Shown: positions 1-9,042 of the stretch, piece by piece
Position numbering within the stretch: position 1 is the first letter of the stretch
How the letters are laid out: every line of letters starts with the position of its first letter
DNA from: Chitinophaga fulva
GTDB lineage: Bacteria; Bacteroidota; Bacteroidia; Chitinophagales; Chitinophagaceae
Direction of reading: 5' to 3'
DNA: 64,000 nucleotides
NCBI RefSeq assembly: GCF_012927205.1
Contig: NZ_JABBGC010000001.1
Coordinates: 2,604,810-2,668,809, forward strand
Made by a program: the position numbers and the translations under genes
Notes under the pieces: generated by a model
What the model was told of the DNA's origin: nothing
Database searches by the model: none
What the model saw: the letters and a program-made list of their open reading frames with translations, nothing else

Positions 1-1260
1 TTGCGTTAGTGCAGCCACCTGCTTTGACTTCAGATCGTAGCTTTTTTCCAGGTTGTTGATCTTTGCCAGCTGGTTGGCCACTTCCACATAGGCGTTTAAG
101 ATAGTGCGTTCATAATTATAGACCGCTTGCAGTTGTTTGGCATTAGCGCTATAGTAAGTGGCTTTTATCGCGTTTCTGTTGACCAGCGGGGCCACCAGTT
201 CTCCGGCTACTGAGTACAGCATGGATTCCGGTGTTCTCAGCAGGTAACCCGGATTAAAGGCATTGTAGCCGAAAGATGCCGAGATGCCCAGCGACGGATA
301 GAACTGTGCTTTAGCCACTTTGATGTCCAGCTGTGCAGCCGCCAGTCCCAGTTCCGCCTGTTTGATATCGGGGCGGTTGGCCAGCAGCTGCGAAGGCAGG
401 CCGGCATGAATGGAAGCTGGTATCAGTTCATCGAAATGTTGGCCATCTCTTGGCACCGGCTGCGGATAACGCGCCAGCAGGAAGTTGATCCTGTTTTCCG
501 TTTCGGTGATCTGCTGCTGGATATCGTATTGCAGGCTTTGTGTTTTCAGCACCTCTGCTTCAAATTTACGTACGGCCAGCTCCGTTACACGGGTGGCTTC
601 TTTTTCCAGTTTTACGATATCGAGCGCGTTCTGCTGGATTTCCATGTTCTTTTTCACGATCTCCAGCTGATTGTCCAGTGCCAGCAGTTCGTAGTAGGAG
701 TTGGCTACTTCGGCCACCAGATTGGTGATCACGAAGTTCCGGCCTTCTACAGTGGACAGGTAGCGGGCTACTGCTGCTTTTTTAGCATTGTGCAGTTTAT
801 GCCAGATATCCACTTCCCAATTGGCGTATATCCCTAACAGGTAGTCGGGCAGCGGATCGGGCATTTCCTTGCCTGGTTTGATTTCCGTGTTCTCTTCCAT
901 GGCACCGATGTTGGTGTAGCGGCCTGCTTTATCCAGACCGGCGCCTGCCCTTACGCCTACAGAAGGCAGGTATTCCCCTTTCCTGGCCCTTACTTCATTA
1001 CGGGAGATCTCTATCTCCTGCAACGTGATATTCAGTTCCTGGTTGTTTTTCAGCGCTGTGTCAATCAGGGCCACCAGATGAGGGTCGGTGAAATATTCCT
1101 TCCATTTCACCTGTGCAGTGTTGACAGTGTCCTGCGAGTTGTTGTAACTGTCAGGGACGTGTTTGTTGGCTGTCTTTCCCGTCAGCTCCGGCACCTTACA
1201 GGCCGCATAGGCGAGGGAAAAACAGATGAGCCCTATATAATGATATTTTCTTCCTGGCAT
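1..1260 (-). CDS. RND efflux outer membrane factor (TolC/OprM/NodT type), C-terminus outside window
   Basis: This is the outer membrane channel of a tripartite efflux pump; it would form a trimeric duct through the outer membrane and dock on the periplasmic adaptor. The frame is open for 420 codons from ATG at 1260 to the window edge with no stop, so the end is missing. The N-terminus has a hydrophobic leader ending in LAYAAC, a plausible lipobox. The family hallmarks are visible: PDIKQAELGLAAAQ and the downstream FYPSLGIS stretch, long helical segments, and a WEVDIWHKL motif. It starts 4 bp after the stop of the RND transporter gene, so the genes are co-transcribed as adaptor, pump, channel. 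No local regulator is seen, and the substrate cannot be read from the sequence. Confidence 0.93.
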   Translation of the reverse strand, partial: MPGRKYHYIGLICFSLAYAACKVPELTGKTANKHVPDSYNNSQDTVNTAQVKWKEYFTDPHLVALIDTALKNNQELNITLQEIEISRNEVRARKGEYLPSVGVRAGAGLDKAGRYTNIGAMEENTEIKPGKEMPDPLPDYLLGIYANWEVDIWHKLHNAKKAAVARYLSTVEGRNFVITNLVAEVANSYYELLALDNQLEIVKKNMEIQQNALDIVKLEKEATRVTELAVRKFEAEVLKTQSLQYDIQQQITETENRINFLLARYPQPVPRDGQHFDELIPASIHAGLPSQLLANRPDIKQAELGLAAAQLDIKVAKAQFYPSLGISASFGYNAFNPGYLLRTPESMLYSVAGELVAPLVNRNAIKATYYSANAKQLQAVYNYERTILNAYVEVANQLAKINNLEKSYDLKSKQVAALTQ

Positions 1261-1264
1261 ATGA

Positions 1265-4200
1265 TCAGTTTCTTGAGTTAAAGCTGTCTTCTTCCATGAT
1301 GAGGATTTTGCGTTCGGTCAGCGGTTTCTCATCTTCATCTTTGATCAGCTTGCGTTTAGCGGCGATACTGCCGAATATGTAATACAATCCCGGGATGAGG
1401 ATTACCCCGAAGATGGTGCCTATCAACATGCCGCCCAGTGAGGACGCGCCGATGGTGCGGTTACCGATGGCGCCCGGACCGGTGGCGAAGATCAGCGGTA
1501 TCAGACCAGCGATAAACGCCAGGGAAGTCATGAGGATCGGACGGAAACGGGTTTTGGCGCCTTCGATGGCGGCATCGAATACGGATAGGCCTGAACGGTG
1601 TTTCTGCGCGGCAAATTCCACGATCAGTACCGCGTTTTTGCCCAACAGGCCTACCAGCATGATCAGCCCCACCTGTGCGTAGATGTCGTTGGACAGGCCC
1701 ATCACTTTGATCAGCATAAAGGAACCAAACACACCTGCCGGCAGAGAGAGCACTACCGCCAACGGCAGTACGAAACTTTCATACTGTGCGGCCAGGATGA
1801 GGTATACAAAGAACAGTACGATCAGGAAGATGTACAACGCTTCGTTGCCACGACCGGCTTCGTCTTTGGAAAGACCTTCCCAGTCAATACCATAGCCATG
1901 CGGGAGGGTTTTAGCGGCCACCTCCTGGATGATTTTGATGGCTTCGCCGCTGCTATAGCCTGCTGCAGGCTCACCACGGATGGCGGAGGAGTTGTACATG
2001 TTGTACCGGGTGATCTCATTCAAACCGTGTGTTTTTTTGATGCTCATGAATGCGGAATAGGGCACCATTTCATCACGTTTGTTTTTTACGTAGAGATTCA
2101 TCAGATCGTCCGGTAGTCTGCGGTATTCAGGTGCTGCCTGTACATATACTTTGAGGAAGTTGCCGAAGCGGATGAAACCCAGTTCATAGGTACTACCGAT
2201 GAGGATGGAGAGGTTGTCCATGGCTTTACCGATAGAGACGCCTTTCTGCATAGCGGCCTGGTTGTCTATCTGCAGTTCATATTGCGGATAGTTGGCACTG
2301 TAGAAGGTGAACAGGCCGGTCAGTTCCTTGCGTTGTTTCAGCGCGGCCATGAATTCGTCGTTAACTTTCTCCATCTCTTTATAATCATCGCTGTTGGTTT
2401 TATCCAGCAGACGGAGGGAGAAACCGCCGGCAGCGCCATAGCCCGGTACTGCAGGAGGGCCGAAGAACTCGATGGTGGCGCCGGGTATTTCCTTACATTT
2501 TTCTTCCAGTTCCGCGATGATCTGTGTAACGGAGTGTTTACGTTCTGACCAGCCTTTGAGGTTGATCAGACAGGTGCCCGCATTGGAACCACGGCCTTCT
2601 GTGAGTACTTCATAACCGGCCAGTGCGGATACGGACTGGATACCTTCCACATGTTCAGCGATCTCCTGTACTTTTTTGGCCAGGTCGTTGGTGCGTTCCA
2701 GTGTGGAACCGGGAGGCGTCTGTATAATGGCGTAGATCATGCCCTGGTCTTCACTGGGGATGAAGCCTGAAGGCAGTACCTGGCTGATGCCGAAGATACC
2801 CACACCGAAGGCAATCAGGATGCCGAAGGTGATTGCTCTGCGGTTAACGATCCTTTCCATCAGACGGGTGTAGCGGCCGGTGAGCTTTTCAAACCCTCTG
2901 TTGAATGCATCCAGGAAATACTGGATAGGTGTTTTCTTCTTCGGCTGGCCGTGTGTGTTTTTCAGCAGGATGGCGCAGAGTACAGGCGTGAGCGTGAGGG
3001 CCACCACACCGGAGAGCACGATAGACGTTGCCATGGTGATGGCAAACTGCCGGTAGAAGATACCTACGGGCCCTGGCATGAAGGACACGGGGATAAATAC
3101 CGCCGCCATTACAAAGGTGATGGCCACGATAGCGCCGCTGATCTCATGCAATACCTTTTTGGTGGCTGCATAAGGGGGGAGGTGTTCCTCTTCCATTTTA
3201 GCATGCACCGCTTCAATCACCACGATAGCGTTGTCCACCACGATACCGATGGCCAGTACCAGCGCGAACAGGGTGATGAGGTTGATGGTGAGCCCGAAGA
3301 CCTGCATAAAGAAGAAGGCACCTACCAGCGACACCGGTACTGCCAGGGTGGGGATGAGCGTAGAGCGCCAGTCACCCAAAAACAGGAACACCACGATCGC
3401 TACCAGCACAAAGGCTTCACCGAGGGTGTGGATTACTTTTTCGATGGAAGCGTCGAGGAAGGTAGATACGTCATAGCTGATCTGATAATCCATGCCGGGA
3501 GGGAAATCGGCTTTCATCTCTTCCAGCTTGGCTTTTACTTCCTTGATAACGTCATTGGCGTTACTGCCGTAGGTCTGTTTCAGTACAATGGCCGCAGAGG
3601 GGTGGTTGTTCAGGTTGGAATAGATATCATAGAATTCACTGCCCAGTTCCACGTCTGCAATGTCTTTCAGGCGGAGGATTTCACCGTCCGGGTTGGCCCG
3701 GATGATCACGTCCTTATATTGTTCCGGCTGATTATATCTTCCCTGATAGGTGAGCACATATTCGAGGGCTTCCGAGCGTTTACCATCGCTTCGGCCGAGA
3801 CGGCCGGGAGAGCCGATGACGCTCTGACTGCCCAGCGCTTCCATCACTTCATCGGTGGAAACGTTGTAGGCCCGCATCCTGTCGGGCTTCAGCCAGATAC
3901 GCATGGCATATTGGCGGCTACCGAGGATCTGTGCGTTACCGATACCTTTCACCCTGCTCAGCTCGCGGAGGATGTTTACGTTGGAGTAGTTGTACAGGAA
4001 GTTTTCATCCGCTTTAGGGTCTTTACTGTATACGTTCACATACATCAGCATGTTGGGCTGAAGGATGTTCACCACGATCCCTTCGCGTTGTACCAGTTCA
4101 GGCAGACGGTTGGTCACCTGTTCGATACGGTTTTTTACGTTTACCACGGCCTGATTGGGGTCGGTGCCCAGATCGAAGACCACTTGTATATTGGCCTCAC

Positions 4201-4456
4201 CGGCGCTGGTGGCGTCGGAGGTCATGTACTTCATGCCCGGAACGCCGTTGACCGACTTTTCCAGGGGGATGAGCACGGATTTTACCAGCACGTCTGCGCT
4301 GGCCCCCGGATAGGCTACGCTCACGATCACCCTTGGCGGCGCAATGGATGGGAACTGTGAGGTAGGCAGGGTATTGATGGCCAGGATGCCCATGAAGATA
4401 ATGACAAGGGATATCACTATCGCAAAGACAGGCCTTTTCATGAATATATTAAACAT
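1265..4456 (-). CDS. RND family efflux transporter, HAE1/AcrB-like inner membrane pump
   Basis: This is a proton-driven inner membrane pump that exports hydrophobic or amphiphilic compounds through the adaptor and channel encoded beside it. At 1063 residues it has full AcrB length. It opens with the standard MFNIFMKRPVFA start and first membrane helix. It has two porter halves, a central group of helices containing VVDNAIVVIEAVH (the proton-relay motif, with Asn at the second Asp position of AcrB), a PPAVPGYGAAGGF porter motif and a second helix block near the C-terminus with GKNAVLIVEFA. The Asn variant is, from memory, common among Bacteroidota homologues. It lies 30 bp downstream of the adaptor gene and 4 bp before the channel gene. 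Substrate is unknown. Confidence 0.96.
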   Translation of the reverse strand: MFNIFMKRPVFAIVISLVIIFMGILAINTLPTSQFPSIAPPRVIVSVAYPGASADVLVKSVLIPLEKSVNGVPGMKYMTSDATSAGEANIQVVFDLGTDPNQAVVNVKNRIEQVTNRLPELVQREGIVVNILQPNMLMYVNVYSKDPKADENFLYNYSNVNILRELSRVKGIGNAQILGSRQYAMRIWLKPDRMRAYNVSTDEVMEALGSQSVIGSPGRLGRSDGKRSEALEYVLTYQGRYNQPEQYKDVIIRANPDGEILRLKDIADVELGSEFYDIYSNLNNHPSAAIVLKQTYGSNANDVIKEVKAKLEEMKADFPPGMDYQISYDVSTFLDASIEKVIHTLGEAFVLVAIVVFLFLGDWRSTLIPTLAVPVSLVGAFFFMQVFGLTINLITLFALVLAIGIVVDNAIVVIEAVHAKMEEEHLPPYAATKKVLHEISGAIVAITFVMAAVFIPVSFMPGPVGIFYRQFAITMATSIVLSGVVALTLTPVLCAILLKNTHGQPKKKTPIQYFLDAFNRGFEKLTGRYTRLMERIVNRRAITFGILIAFGVGIFGISQVLPSGFIPSEDQGMIYAIIQTPPGSTLERTNDLAKKVQEIAEHVEGIQSVSALAGYEVLTEGRGSNAGTCLINLKGWSERKHSVTQIIAELEEKCKEIPGATIEFFGPPAVPGYGAAGGFSLRLLDKTNSDDYKEMEKVNDEFMAALKQRKELTGLFTFYSANYPQYELQIDNQAAMQKGVSIGKAMDNLSILIGSTYELGFIRFGNFLKVYVQAAPEYRRLPDDLMNLYVKNKRDEMVPYSAFMSIKKTHGLNEITRYNMYNSSAIRGEPAAGYSSGEAIKIIQEVAAKTLPHGYGIDWEGLSKDEAGRGNEALYIFLIVLFFVYLILAAQYESFVLPLAVVLSLPAGVFGSFMLIKVMGLSNDIYAQVGLIMLVGLLGKNAVLIVEFAAQKHRSGLSVFDAAIEGAKTRFRPILMTSLAFIAGLIPLIFATGPGAIGNRTIGASSLGGMLIGTIFGVILIPGLYYIFGSIAAKRKLIKDEDEKPLTERKILIMEEDSFNSRN

Positions 4457-4486
4457 GTCGCTTTTTTCTTTAGGTGGATGTTTACG

Positions 4487-5572
4487 TTATTCCGTTGGTA
4501 ACTTCAGGTGGGAAATCACCTTTGCCGGCTCTTCATAGTCGAAGGTGATTTTATCTTTGTCTTTCACCTTCCGTAAACCTTCCAGCAGTATTTTATCATC
4601 TGCGGCCAGTCCTTCCTGTACCACATACAGGTCCGGCATTTCGGCGCCGATGGTGATGGCTTTTAAAGTGACGATATTGTCTTTGCCTACTACGAAGACA
4701 TATTTTTTATCCATGATTTCCATGGTCGCTTTCTGGGGGATGATCAGGGCATTTTTCAAGGGTACGTCCATGAGGATGCTACCCGTTTCCCCGTGTCTCA
4801 GCAGTTTATCCGGGTTAGGGAAATTGGCCCTGAACGCGATGTTACCGGTTTCGTTGTTAAACTCGCCTTCGATGGTTTCCACTACGCCGGGATATTTGAA
4901 CACCTGTTTGTTGGCCATCAGCAGGTTCACTTTCACTTCTCCTTTTGATTTCAGGCTGGCCTGGTAGTCGAGGTATTCCGGTTCAGATACATTAAAGTAC
5001 ACCCACATGTGGCTGTTGTCTGACAGGGTGGTGAGCAGGTCGCCGTCACCCACGAGGCTGCCGAGTTTTAAATGCAGGCGGTCCACGATGCCATCGAACG
5101 GCGCTCTGATCTCTGTAAAACCGAGATGTACTTTAGCCAGTGCCAGTTCTGCTTTTGCCTTTTGCAGTTTAGCGTTGGCCAGTGCCAGTTCATTTTTGGA
5201 TACAACATTTTTGTCGGCGAGGCTTTTGGTGTTTTGCACTTCAATTTCTGCCGCCTGGGTCTCTGCTTCGGATTTTGCCAGTTCTGCTTCGTAGAGTTTA
5301 GGCATGATCTTGAACAGGAGCTGACCGGACTTTACCACCTGGCCTTCATCTACGTTGATGCCTTGCAGGTAGCCTTTTTCCTGGGCCCTTAGTTCAATGT
5401 TGCGTATGGAGCGTATCTGGCAAACATATTCCCGGGTAATAGTGGTATCCATTTTCATTGGACTGGTCACCAGGAATTTGGTAGCTTCTTCTTTTTCTTC
5501 TCCTTTGGACGATTTACAGCTTGTATGGCACAATAAGGCATACAAGCCCATGAGCATGACGATTCTTTTCAT
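4487..5572 (-). CDS. RND efflux periplasmic adaptor (membrane fusion protein, HlyD/AcrA type)
   Basis: This adaptor links the inner membrane pump to the outer membrane channel. The 361-residue protein starts with a leader MKRIVMLMGLYALLCHTSC, whose Cys19 fits a lipoprotein anchor. The order is: a lipoyl half (AQEKGYLQ), an alpha-helical hairpin rich in Ala, Lys and Glu at about residues 110-150, the second lipoyl half with the signature IRAPFDGIVD at about 158-167, then beta-barrel and membrane-proximal domains. The length and order match AcrA-like adaptors of Bacteroidota. It is the first gene of the three-gene operon, so its promoter should lie in 5573-5737. Confidence 0.95.
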   Translation of the reverse strand: MKRIVMLMGLYALLCHTSCKSSKGEEKEEATKFLVTSPMKMDTTITREYVCQIRSIRNIELRAQEKGYLQGINVDEGQVVKSGQLLFKIMPKLYEAELAKSEAETQAAEIEVQNTKSLADKNVVSKNELALANAKLQKAKAELALAKVHLGFTEIRAPFDGIVDRLHLKLGSLVGDGDLLTTLSDNSHMWVYFNVSEPEYLDYQASLKSKGEVKVNLLMANKQVFKYPGVVETIEGEFNNETGNIAFRANFPNPDKLLRHGETGSILMDVPLKNALIIPQKATMEIMDKKYVFVVGKDNIVTLKAITIGAEMPDLYVVQEGLAADDKILLEGLRKVKDKDKITFDYEEPAKVISHLKLPTE

Positions 5573-5737
5573 ATAAAATGATGCTTGGATTCAGGTCGGT
5601 TAGAACATTCTTAACGCAGGGACATGACAATCCCGATCTCATAGCGGGTACGCTATGCAGACAACTTAGTCAGATGTTTTTTATCAGTATGTAAAAGAAG
5701 GATGAGGCGATTGTATTCGCCTGTTATAGTGCAGGAA

Positions 5738-6145
5738 TCAAATCCTGATAACACGGTTTACTATGAACTTATCAGCAGCCGTACGGGAAAAGTGAGGGAA
5801 ATTTGGCCGGTGGTTGCTGAAGAGGATGGGAAAAATACTTCCGGGCTGAAGGGCATAAAAGGAGGTAATACGGCATATCCCGGTCTCCAGCAGTTTCCTG
5901 AAGGATTCCGAATCGCTTTCTTCCTCGATTTCCGTTGCTTTCATCTTGTCGCCTATGCTTCCTTTATCGGAGGGAGCTGCACAGACAACAGCATCGCTGT
6001 TGGGCATAGTTGTCAATTCCGCCAGTACCGGGTTTTCGGAGATTTGTTGGCAGGATTGGTCTAAACGAAGTTCGTCCGCATGTGCATAGCTTCCTAATAA
6101 AAGAAGACATAATGACAAGAGATATCCAATAAATAGTCTCATCAT
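5738..6145 (-). CDS. Small exported hypothetical protein
   Basis: This 135-residue protein is not recognised. It begins with a clear Sec signal peptide, with a hydrophobic core LLSLCLLLLGS and an AHA cleavage site at about residue 23. The mature part is acidic in its first half (EIEEESDSES) and has two cysteines and a C-terminal ADKFIVNRVIRI segment. It lies upstream of the efflux operon on the same strand, 165 bp from the adaptor start, so it may share transcription with the pump genes, but there is no direct evidence. From memory, small exported proteins of this shape occur next to metal or drug efflux genes in Bacteroidota; treat that as a weak hint. Confidence 0.6.
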   Translation of the reverse strand: MMRLFIGYLLSLCLLLLGSYAHADELRLDQSCQQISENPVLAELTTMPNSDAVVCAAPSDKGSIGDKMKATEIEEESDSESFRKLLETGICRITSFYALQPGSIFPILFSNHRPNFPHFSRTAADKFIVNRVIRI

Positions 6146-6277
6146 TAGAACCCAAAAATAGTATCAAAACAATTAAGTAGGTATAGTTAAAAATTAAATT
6201 TACTTTAAAATCGATGGAAGCGGGATAAATGGCTATTAGCCGGGAGTGATGGGAAAATGTGTAACTTAGGTCTGTAG

Positions 6278-6442
6278 CGATCTTCCCCATTCGACTACCC
6301 CGGCGCACTGGCGGCGTTGGATAGAGAAGAAAAAGATTTTGACCGCCTTATCGACAGTATTAAATTATTACCGGCAGATGGCATTAAACAAGGTGAGCCG
6401 TTGAAAAGGCATGCTGTGGACTATTATACCGCACTTATTTAG
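6278..6442 (+). pseudogene. Remnant of a coding region (C-terminal fragment of an unknown gene)
   Basis: The frame is open from just after a TAG at 6275 to a TAG at 6440-6442 and encodes about 54 residues with protein-like composition (a stretch such as DREEKDFDRLIDSIKLLPAD followed by a HAVDYYTALI ending). There is no ATG in the frame and no start signal, and only a poor TTG at 6317. The following gene begins 3 bp after its stop, the usual spacing of an operon. I read it as the truncated tail of an upstream gene whose front has been lost. Its family is unknown. Confidence 0.45.
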
Positions 6443-6445
6443 CAC

Positions 6446-6778
6446 ATGGATACGAAAAATGTTTTTATTGCCAGTGAACGATACCTGGGGAATATCAACT
6501 GGATACTGACAGATGGAAATGAATGGAACTACATTGGCGTGGGAGATGACTATGATGAAAATAAAGTGGATGCCTTCATTAAGCGCCATTTTGGAACGGC
6601 AGAACTTTTCCTGATTCTTGACAGGCATCGGGTGGAAATATGCCCAGCGGCTACCGCTGCACAGTCTATCAGATTATTTTTCGCCAAAAACGGCCTCACG
6701 GTCAGCAACCGGGATTTTACCAAAATGATGGTGTTTAATAAAATTGGTGTAATGAAATACGGCGATAGAGTAGGATAG
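6446..6778 (+). CDS. Hypothetical protein, 110 aa
   Basis: This is a 110-residue soluble protein with no signal peptide or membrane segment. It is mixed alpha/beta and includes GNINWILTDGNEWNYIGVGD and a FFAKNGLTVSNRDFTKMMVF stretch. I do not recognise the family. It begins 3 bp after the stop of the gene remnant at 6278-6442, which suggests it was the second gene of a pair whose first member has decayed. Such short orphan pairs in Chitinophaga are often immunity-like, but nothing in the sequence proves this. It converges with the DUF6624-like gene, 5 bp apart. Confidence 0.6.
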   Translation: MDTKNVFIASERYLGNINWILTDGNEWNYIGVGDDYDENKVDAFIKRHFGTAELFLILDRHRVEICPAATAAQSIRLFFAKNGLTVSNRDFTKMMVFNKIGVMKYGDRVG

Positions 6779-6783
6779 AGATT

Positions 6784-7437
6784 TTAATACAAATCCGGCT
6801 TCATCACGCCCATTCCCTGGTAACGTTGCTTATTCATCTCATAGTGCATTTCCGTCACCTGATTAAGATAATCCTTCAGGGGAGGTAAGGCATATTCCTT
6901 CCGGACCTTATCCACATTAACGGAATCGAGTAGCCCGTTTCTGGGAAATGCTCTTCCGGTGGTGGTTACCTGATAGGCGATCTGGGTGCCGAATAATTGT
7001 TTCCTGCCGGCGTTGACCTGCACCCGGTCAAACAGGTATGCATAGTTGTTAGGGTTGGCATTTTGCTTTTTAACTTCTTTGTTCATCGCTTTCAGCACCT
7101 GGGTTTGAAACTCGGGGAACTTATCACAATGCTGTACCAACAGCCAGAAATGAGTAGAGCCTTCTTTTCCTACCATGTTAAACCCCGGGAACCCATATTT
7201 TTTAAAAATGGCTGCAAGCCTTTGTTGATGGAGGGCAAAAACACTGTCTTTAAAATGGTTCCATTGTTCGGTCGTATAATCTTTATACGGTCCTTTTTTG
7301 ATATCAGCCGCGACCTGATCTTCTTTTACCAGTTCTATCAGTTCATTTTTCAGTGCGGTTTTTTTAGCGTCTGTCAGTCTGACGGCACAGCTGCTCAATA
7401 TCATGGTGATGGTCAACAGGGATATAGCTTTTGTCAT
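6784..7437 (-). CDS. DUF6624-like lipoprotein
   Basis: This is a 217-residue protein read from ATG at 7437; the open frame extends upstream but the added residues look non-coding. The start is chosen because it gives a clean lipoprotein leader, MTKAISLLTITMILSSC, with a lipobox LSSC. The body has the pattern I associate with DUF6624: a HFWLLVQHCD segment, then a FDRVQVNAGRKQLFGTQ segment near residues 140-155, then a terminal helical tail. The function of the family is unknown to me. It is probably anchored in the outer or inner membrane facing the periplasm. It has no operon partner. Confidence 0.7.
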   Translation of the reverse strand: MTKAISLLTITMILSSCAVRLTDAKKTALKNELIELVKEDQVAADIKKGPYKDYTTEQWNHFKDSVFALHQQRLAAIFKKYGFPGFNMVGKEGSTHFWLLVQHCDKFPEFQTQVLKAMNKEVKKQNANPNNYAYLFDRVQVNAGRKQLFGTQIAYQVTTTGRAFPRNGLLDSVNVDKVRKEYALPPLKDYLNQVTEMHYEMNKQRYQGMGVMKPDLY

Positions 7438-7710
7438 TTTGGTTGATATTAGGGTAGCTGAAGATACAGGAAATAGCTGATGTTTACTCAAAGTAATGTT
7501 GTTTTCAAAAAACCGATTAAGCGCGTAGGATAATCGGTTTTGTAAGCCATGGTAAAGGGAAAGGGCGGTAAATCGCGGGACGCGAAAGAAATAATATCCA
7601 GATGAAATTTCGTTTATCCGTAATAGTACCTTTTTTCTCCTAATGCGTTTTGTGTAAGAACACCCTTTGTTGAGATGATTAATATAACCCATAACCTACA
7701 GATTATTTGG

Positions 7711-8979
7711 ATGAAGAAAGAAATTGGATTACTAATTGATAACAGTGATGGCCAGGAAGACATATTTAACTGGTTTGCCAGTGAAATTGAACAGTCAATA
7801 CAGGAAGGAGAACATGATTTCGGGTTGAGTGAAATTATGGATAAAGTCCAGCACGTAGAGATGTCGTTGCAAGATTTATCGGAGAAGATAGATGTTAGCA
7901 ATGAAAACGAGCCAACCTCTTTCAGCGTTGCGATAAAGCGAACCGGAGATTTGCTGAGGAAGTGGATGGTTTTGTTCCTGAACAGGAACAAAAACCCGAA
8001 TGTTGTTTATTTTTTCAACCTGGAACTCGACAATATTCTGGAATACATTACTGTAGATAACATTAGCAACAAATCTATACCGGTTATTGAAAGAGATTTT
8101 TCAGTTATTTTCCTGATACAAGGAATTGATCTTGGTGATACTGTCAGGAAGATGAGCCGCGACGGGCTGTTTCAGCTGTCGGACAGCTTGCCTACCTTGA
8201 GCAAGAAGATAATTGATAAATTTGTTGTGGAGCTTAAAACGACGACATTTTCCACTTCTCAAATAGCTTTCAGAGACTTGATGCTGGGGGACACTCCCAT
8301 GTCTCAGATAGCATTGAAGGGCTTGAGGCATGCAGATGCATCCGAAGAGTTTGTTCAGGATGGTGAAGAGGTTGAGTATCTATGGTTGGCTCACCTTTGG
8401 ATTGATACTACTGATGCCGGTAAGGCCAACAAATTTATGCACTTGATTTCTTCCACACTTTGTTATATTGATAATGTTAAGGTGGAGCTTGTAAGTGCCA
8501 AAGTGGGGAGCCTTATGCAGAATTGGATTGTGACCGTGAAGGGATGGTTTACGAAGGAAAATATCCTGCAGATTTTGGCAAAAGTAGTGAAGGCTATAGA
8601 AGCATTTGGTCTTGGAAGACATATTGAATCTGTTGAGAAGACGAAAGCAGACCGTCGGAAAATAGAGGAAGATACCAAACGTATGATGTCTGAGGAGCAA
8701 ACGCGACAAATGAATGAATTGGCGGTGGCGGAAAAAATAGAAGATGTTAAATCAAAGATGCTGGATAATAAGCTGAAGGAACTTGAGTACCAGCAAAAGT
8801 TAAGTGATATGCTCGCAAGTGGTTTGATGGAGACGGATGCGAATTTTAGTTTTATGATGAACAATTGCCTGGTCGTAAAACGGGAAAACGGTCGCCTTAC
8901 AACAGGGAACATAGAAGACCTTGATGCCACCACGGGACGCAGCGAGACAGATACATCGCAAGACCCCCCAACCCTTTAA
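7711..8979 (+). CDS. Hypothetical protein with C-terminal coiled coil
   Basis: This is a cytoplasmic-looking protein of 422 residues from ATG at 7711; an in-frame ATG at 7675 would add 12 residues. It has no signal peptide or membrane segment. The N-terminal third is acidic and helical. The middle (about residues 210-310) contains an alpha/beta segment around VKVELVSAKVGSLMQNW. It is followed by a charged helix from about 315 to 385, rich in Lys, Glu and Met, that should form a coiled coil. The tail is low complexity and Thr/Asp rich. I do not recognise it. The gene stands alone, ends at a strong hairpin terminator, and is lower in GC than its neighbours, which would fit acquired DNA. A conflict-system role is possible but unsupported. 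Confidence 0.7.
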   Translation: MKKEIGLLIDNSDGQEDIFNWFASEIEQSIQEGEHDFGLSEIMDKVQHVEMSLQDLSEKIDVSNENEPTSFSVAIKRTGDLLRKWMVLFLNRNKNPNVVYFFNLELDNILEYITVDNISNKSIPVIERDFSVIFLIQGIDLGDTVRKMSRDGLFQLSDSLPTLSKKIIDKFVVELKTTTFSTSQIAFRDLMLGDTPMSQIALKGLRHADASEEFVQDGEEVEYLWLAHLWIDTTDAGKANKFMHLISSTLCYIDNVKVELVSAKVGSLMQNWIVTVKGWFTKENILQILAKVVKAIEAFGLGRHIESVEKTKADRRKIEEDTKRMMSEEQTRQMNELAVAEKIEDVKSKMLDNKLKELEYQQKLSDMLASGLMETDANFSFMMNNCLVVKRENGRLTTGNIEDLDATTGRSETDTSQDPPTL

Positions 8980-8982
8980 AAA

Positions 8983-9017
8983 CAACCGGTTATCTGCTCA
9001 AAGCAGATAACCGGTTG
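8983..9017. terminator. Bidirectional hairpin terminator
   Basis: There is a perfect 16-bp stem (CAACCGGTTATCTGCT and its complement) with a 3-nt loop, between two convergent genes. Runs of A on the left and a short CCCTTTT run on the right suit transcription in both directions. Confidence 0.85.
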
Positions 9018-9042
9018 CTGATACCCTTTTGTCAGGCAGTAT

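Noticed and set aside
406..837. Plus-strand open frame within the outer membrane factor gene
   Set aside because: It is antisense to a clear TolC-type gene and has no protein-like features.
2951..4360. A 469-codon open frame on the plus strand
   Set aside because: It is antisense to the RND pump gene, has odd composition (His/Arg/Tyr-rich) and no family pattern; it is a shadow frame.
7438..7692. N-terminal extension of the DUF6624-like protein
   Set aside because: The added residues would hide the lipoprotein leader that begins at 7437.
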